DNA of 48,637 nucleotides from Xenorhabdus japonica (lineage in GTDB: Bacteria; Pseudomonadota; Gammaproteobacteria; Enterobacterales; Enterobacteriaceae), in assembly GCF_900115195.1 (NCBI RefSeq), contig NZ_FOVO01000028.1, positions 1-48,637 on the forward strand, in the 5' to 3' direction. A program made the position numbers and the translations under genes. The number at the start of each line of letters is the position of its first letter. Positions within the stretch are counted from its first letter, which is position 1. The notes below the pieces were generated by a model. It saw only the letters and a list, made by a program, of their open reading frames with translations, had not been told where the DNA came from and made no database searches. Shown piece after piece: positions 47,556 to 48,637 of the stretch.

Positions 47556-47879
47556 ATGCTTATGTTACGAAAAGTGACAACTTTTTTGTTTATGTCTTTA
47601 TCTTATCCTGTAATGGCGAATTCTCCGTCAACCTCAAATTCTGGAACAATTTATTTCCATGGTACTATTGTCGAACCTCCATGCCAATTCAATTGGGATA
47701 AAAATTATACTAAAATGCTCTGCTGGTATAATGGTAAACAGTTTAATCAAGAAAAAACTATAGAATATCAAAAGGATAATAATTCTCCATTATCTATGCC
47801 AAAATACATCGGAAAAGAAGAAATAAAATGGATAGGGAAAAATAAAAAATTAGGTATTATTACTATAACTTATCACTAA
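47556..47879 (+). CDS. short type 1 fimbrial-like subunit
   Basis: 107 residues. Signal peptide ends PVMA (about 21), followed by the pilin N-terminal pattern GTIYFHGTIVEPPCQF. Second Cys at KMLCWY, and a pilin-like end ITITYH. At about 86 mature residues it is roughly half a normal pilin, with the strands between the two conserved ends missing or much shortened. GGAG lies five bases before ATG 47556; ATG 47562 is an alternative. No chaperone or usher gene is visible nearby; a gene start downstream is interrupted by an IS. Could be an orphan minor subunit or a decayed remnant. Confidence 0.65.
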   Translation: MLMLRKVTTFLFMSLSYPVMANSPSTSNSGTIYFHGTIVEPPCQFNWDKNYTKMLCWYNGKQFNQEKTIEYQKDNNSPLSMPKYIGKEEIKWIGKNKKLGIITITYH

Positions 47880-48170
47880 ATGCTATATGGAAGTATAGTA
47901 TAATAGTTATCTTATTTTTTATCTAAATAATATAAAAGAAAATTAATAAACTTATCTGTGATTTAGTTCAAAGCAATGATTATTAATAACACGTTTGCTA
48001 ATTAGTCAAAGAAAGTGGTGTTTTTATTTTTTAGTTTAAATAAATTACTTTTGATATTTATCAATAAAAGATGCCAATGCCGTATTTTTTACATGAAATA
48101 GTTATTATGGAGATGAAGGAATAAAAGATAGCTGAGTTTTAGTTAATAGAAAAACGAAAGTGAGGTGACC
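47880..48170. other. AT-rich gap
   Basis: No gene or terminator recognised. It leads into a ribosome-binding site at about 48161. Confidence 0.35.
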
Positions 48171-48215
48171 ATGCAAAATTATCTTAAACTGTTAATTAAC
48201 CCCAATTCTGTTTAA
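48171..48215 (+). pseudogene. start of an unknown gene cut off by an insertion sequence
   Basis: GAGGTGACC directly precedes ATG 48171, a good ribosome-binding site. About ten codons (MQNYLKLLIN) follow, then the sequence passes into the end of an IS982-family remnant and stops in frame at 48213-48215. The rest of the gene would be beyond the IS, outside the window. Identity unknown; position after a fimbrial-like gene suggests a related product, which is only inference. Confidence 0.45.
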
Positions 48216-48637
48216 GCCGTCACTGGAATATCTTTTTCTTCTGAGTAGAAAACTTTCAGTGATGGTTTCTTCTTTTTATGACAATAAGCCATTCACCCCG
48301 TTAAAACAGTCAACAGAAATCCTTTTATACTTCGATGACGAGCATGTTCTATTTGACAAATATTTTTTAATTGCCCATTAACCGTTTCGATAATAAAACG
48401 CCTTGATCACATTATCTTATCCCAATATTCCAGCACACTCGCTTTCATATTACTCCGCTTTTTCGTGATGAAAGTGACACCGTTTTTCGCTAAATCGTCT
48501 GCCACTTCCTGACTAAGATAACCTTTGTCGCCATACAAGGAATTTTGCTAATTCCCGAACCACTTTCCTATCATCCGTATTTCCGGCCGTGATTTTGAGG
48601 GCCAGAATTTCGCCAAGATGGTTAATAATCCGGTGTA
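48199..48637 (-). mobile_element. IS982-family insertion sequence remnant, transposase pseudogene
   Basis: Translated on the minus strand in shifting frames this gives IS982-type transposase blocks: HLGEILALKITAGNTDDRKVV, GDKGYLSQEVADDLAKNG, TFITKKRSNMKAS, IIETVNGQLKN, IEHARHRSIKGFLL, and a lysine-rich end stopping at 48212-48214. The reading frame shifts near 48545 and 48400 and there is a further stop near 48290, so it cannot make a working transposase. The ETVNGQLK segment carries the last Glu of the DDE set. The element continues past the right edge; its left boundary is somewhere in 48195-48205 by eye. Confidence 0.8.

Overview
The window reads as a low-GC gammaproteobacterial chromosome, most likely Xenorhabdus (Photorhabdus is the main alternative). 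The reasons are enterobacterial core genes with close E. coli relatives (men, rcs, gyrA, ubiG, nrdAB, yej genes, rplY, rsuA, bcr, mepS, lpxT), AT-rich accessory DNA, ERIC-like repeats ending in TTTCAAGTTGC / CAACTTGAAAG arms, chaperone-usher fimbriae, a CBP21-like chitin monooxygenase and an IS982-type remnant. The genus is an inference; I could not run a search.

Layout. 1-1265: gene-poor, AT-rich DNA ending in an ERIC-like element. 1281-6202: four-gene fimbrial operon (pilin, chaperone, usher, two-domain tip subunit). 6491-12234: menDHBCE, the menaquinone pathway from isochorismate to DHNA-CoA, with overlapping or touching genes; menF is not here. 12350-13555: tyrP on the minus strand behind two TyrR-like boxes. 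13877-13975: ten perfect copies of a 9-bp tandem repeat. 14043-14212: tRNA-Thr and tRNA-Ser. 14424-20722: the Rcs envelope-stress phosphorelay (rcsD, rcsB, and convergent rcsC). 20913-23546: gyrA. 23756-28632: ubiG, then nrdA-nrdB-yfaE, the class Ia ribonucleotide reductase and its ferredoxin, under a DnaA box and paired NrdR boxes.

28.6-36.5 kb is an accessory, AT-rich block. It holds an AmiD-like amidase without a signal peptide, an Ail/OmpX-family barrel, an ERIC element, a phage-type lysozyme that has lost its start, a VOC protein, an AA10 lytic polysaccharide monooxygenase, and a two-gene unit of a LexA/CI-type self-cleaving repressor with an HsdR_N-like PD-(D/E)XK nuclease, facing the 3' end of tRNA-Pro(GGG).

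36.6-47.1 kb returns to core genes: yejM, yejL, yejK, rplY, radD, rsuA, bcr, yejG, mepS and lpxT, mostly envelope homeostasis plus translation and repair functions. 47.5-48.6 kb is accessory again: a short solitary fimbrial-like subunit, and a translation start with a good ribosome-binding site cut off after about ten codons by a decayed IS982-family element that runs off the window.

The strongest candidate for something undescribed is the repressor plus nuclease pair at 34290-36152. Other points worth a look are the possible extra residues ahead of the copper-brace histidine of the monooxygenase, the leader peptide overlapping the amidase gene, and several in-frame tandem repeats (menC, upstream of ubiG, next to the tRNAs).
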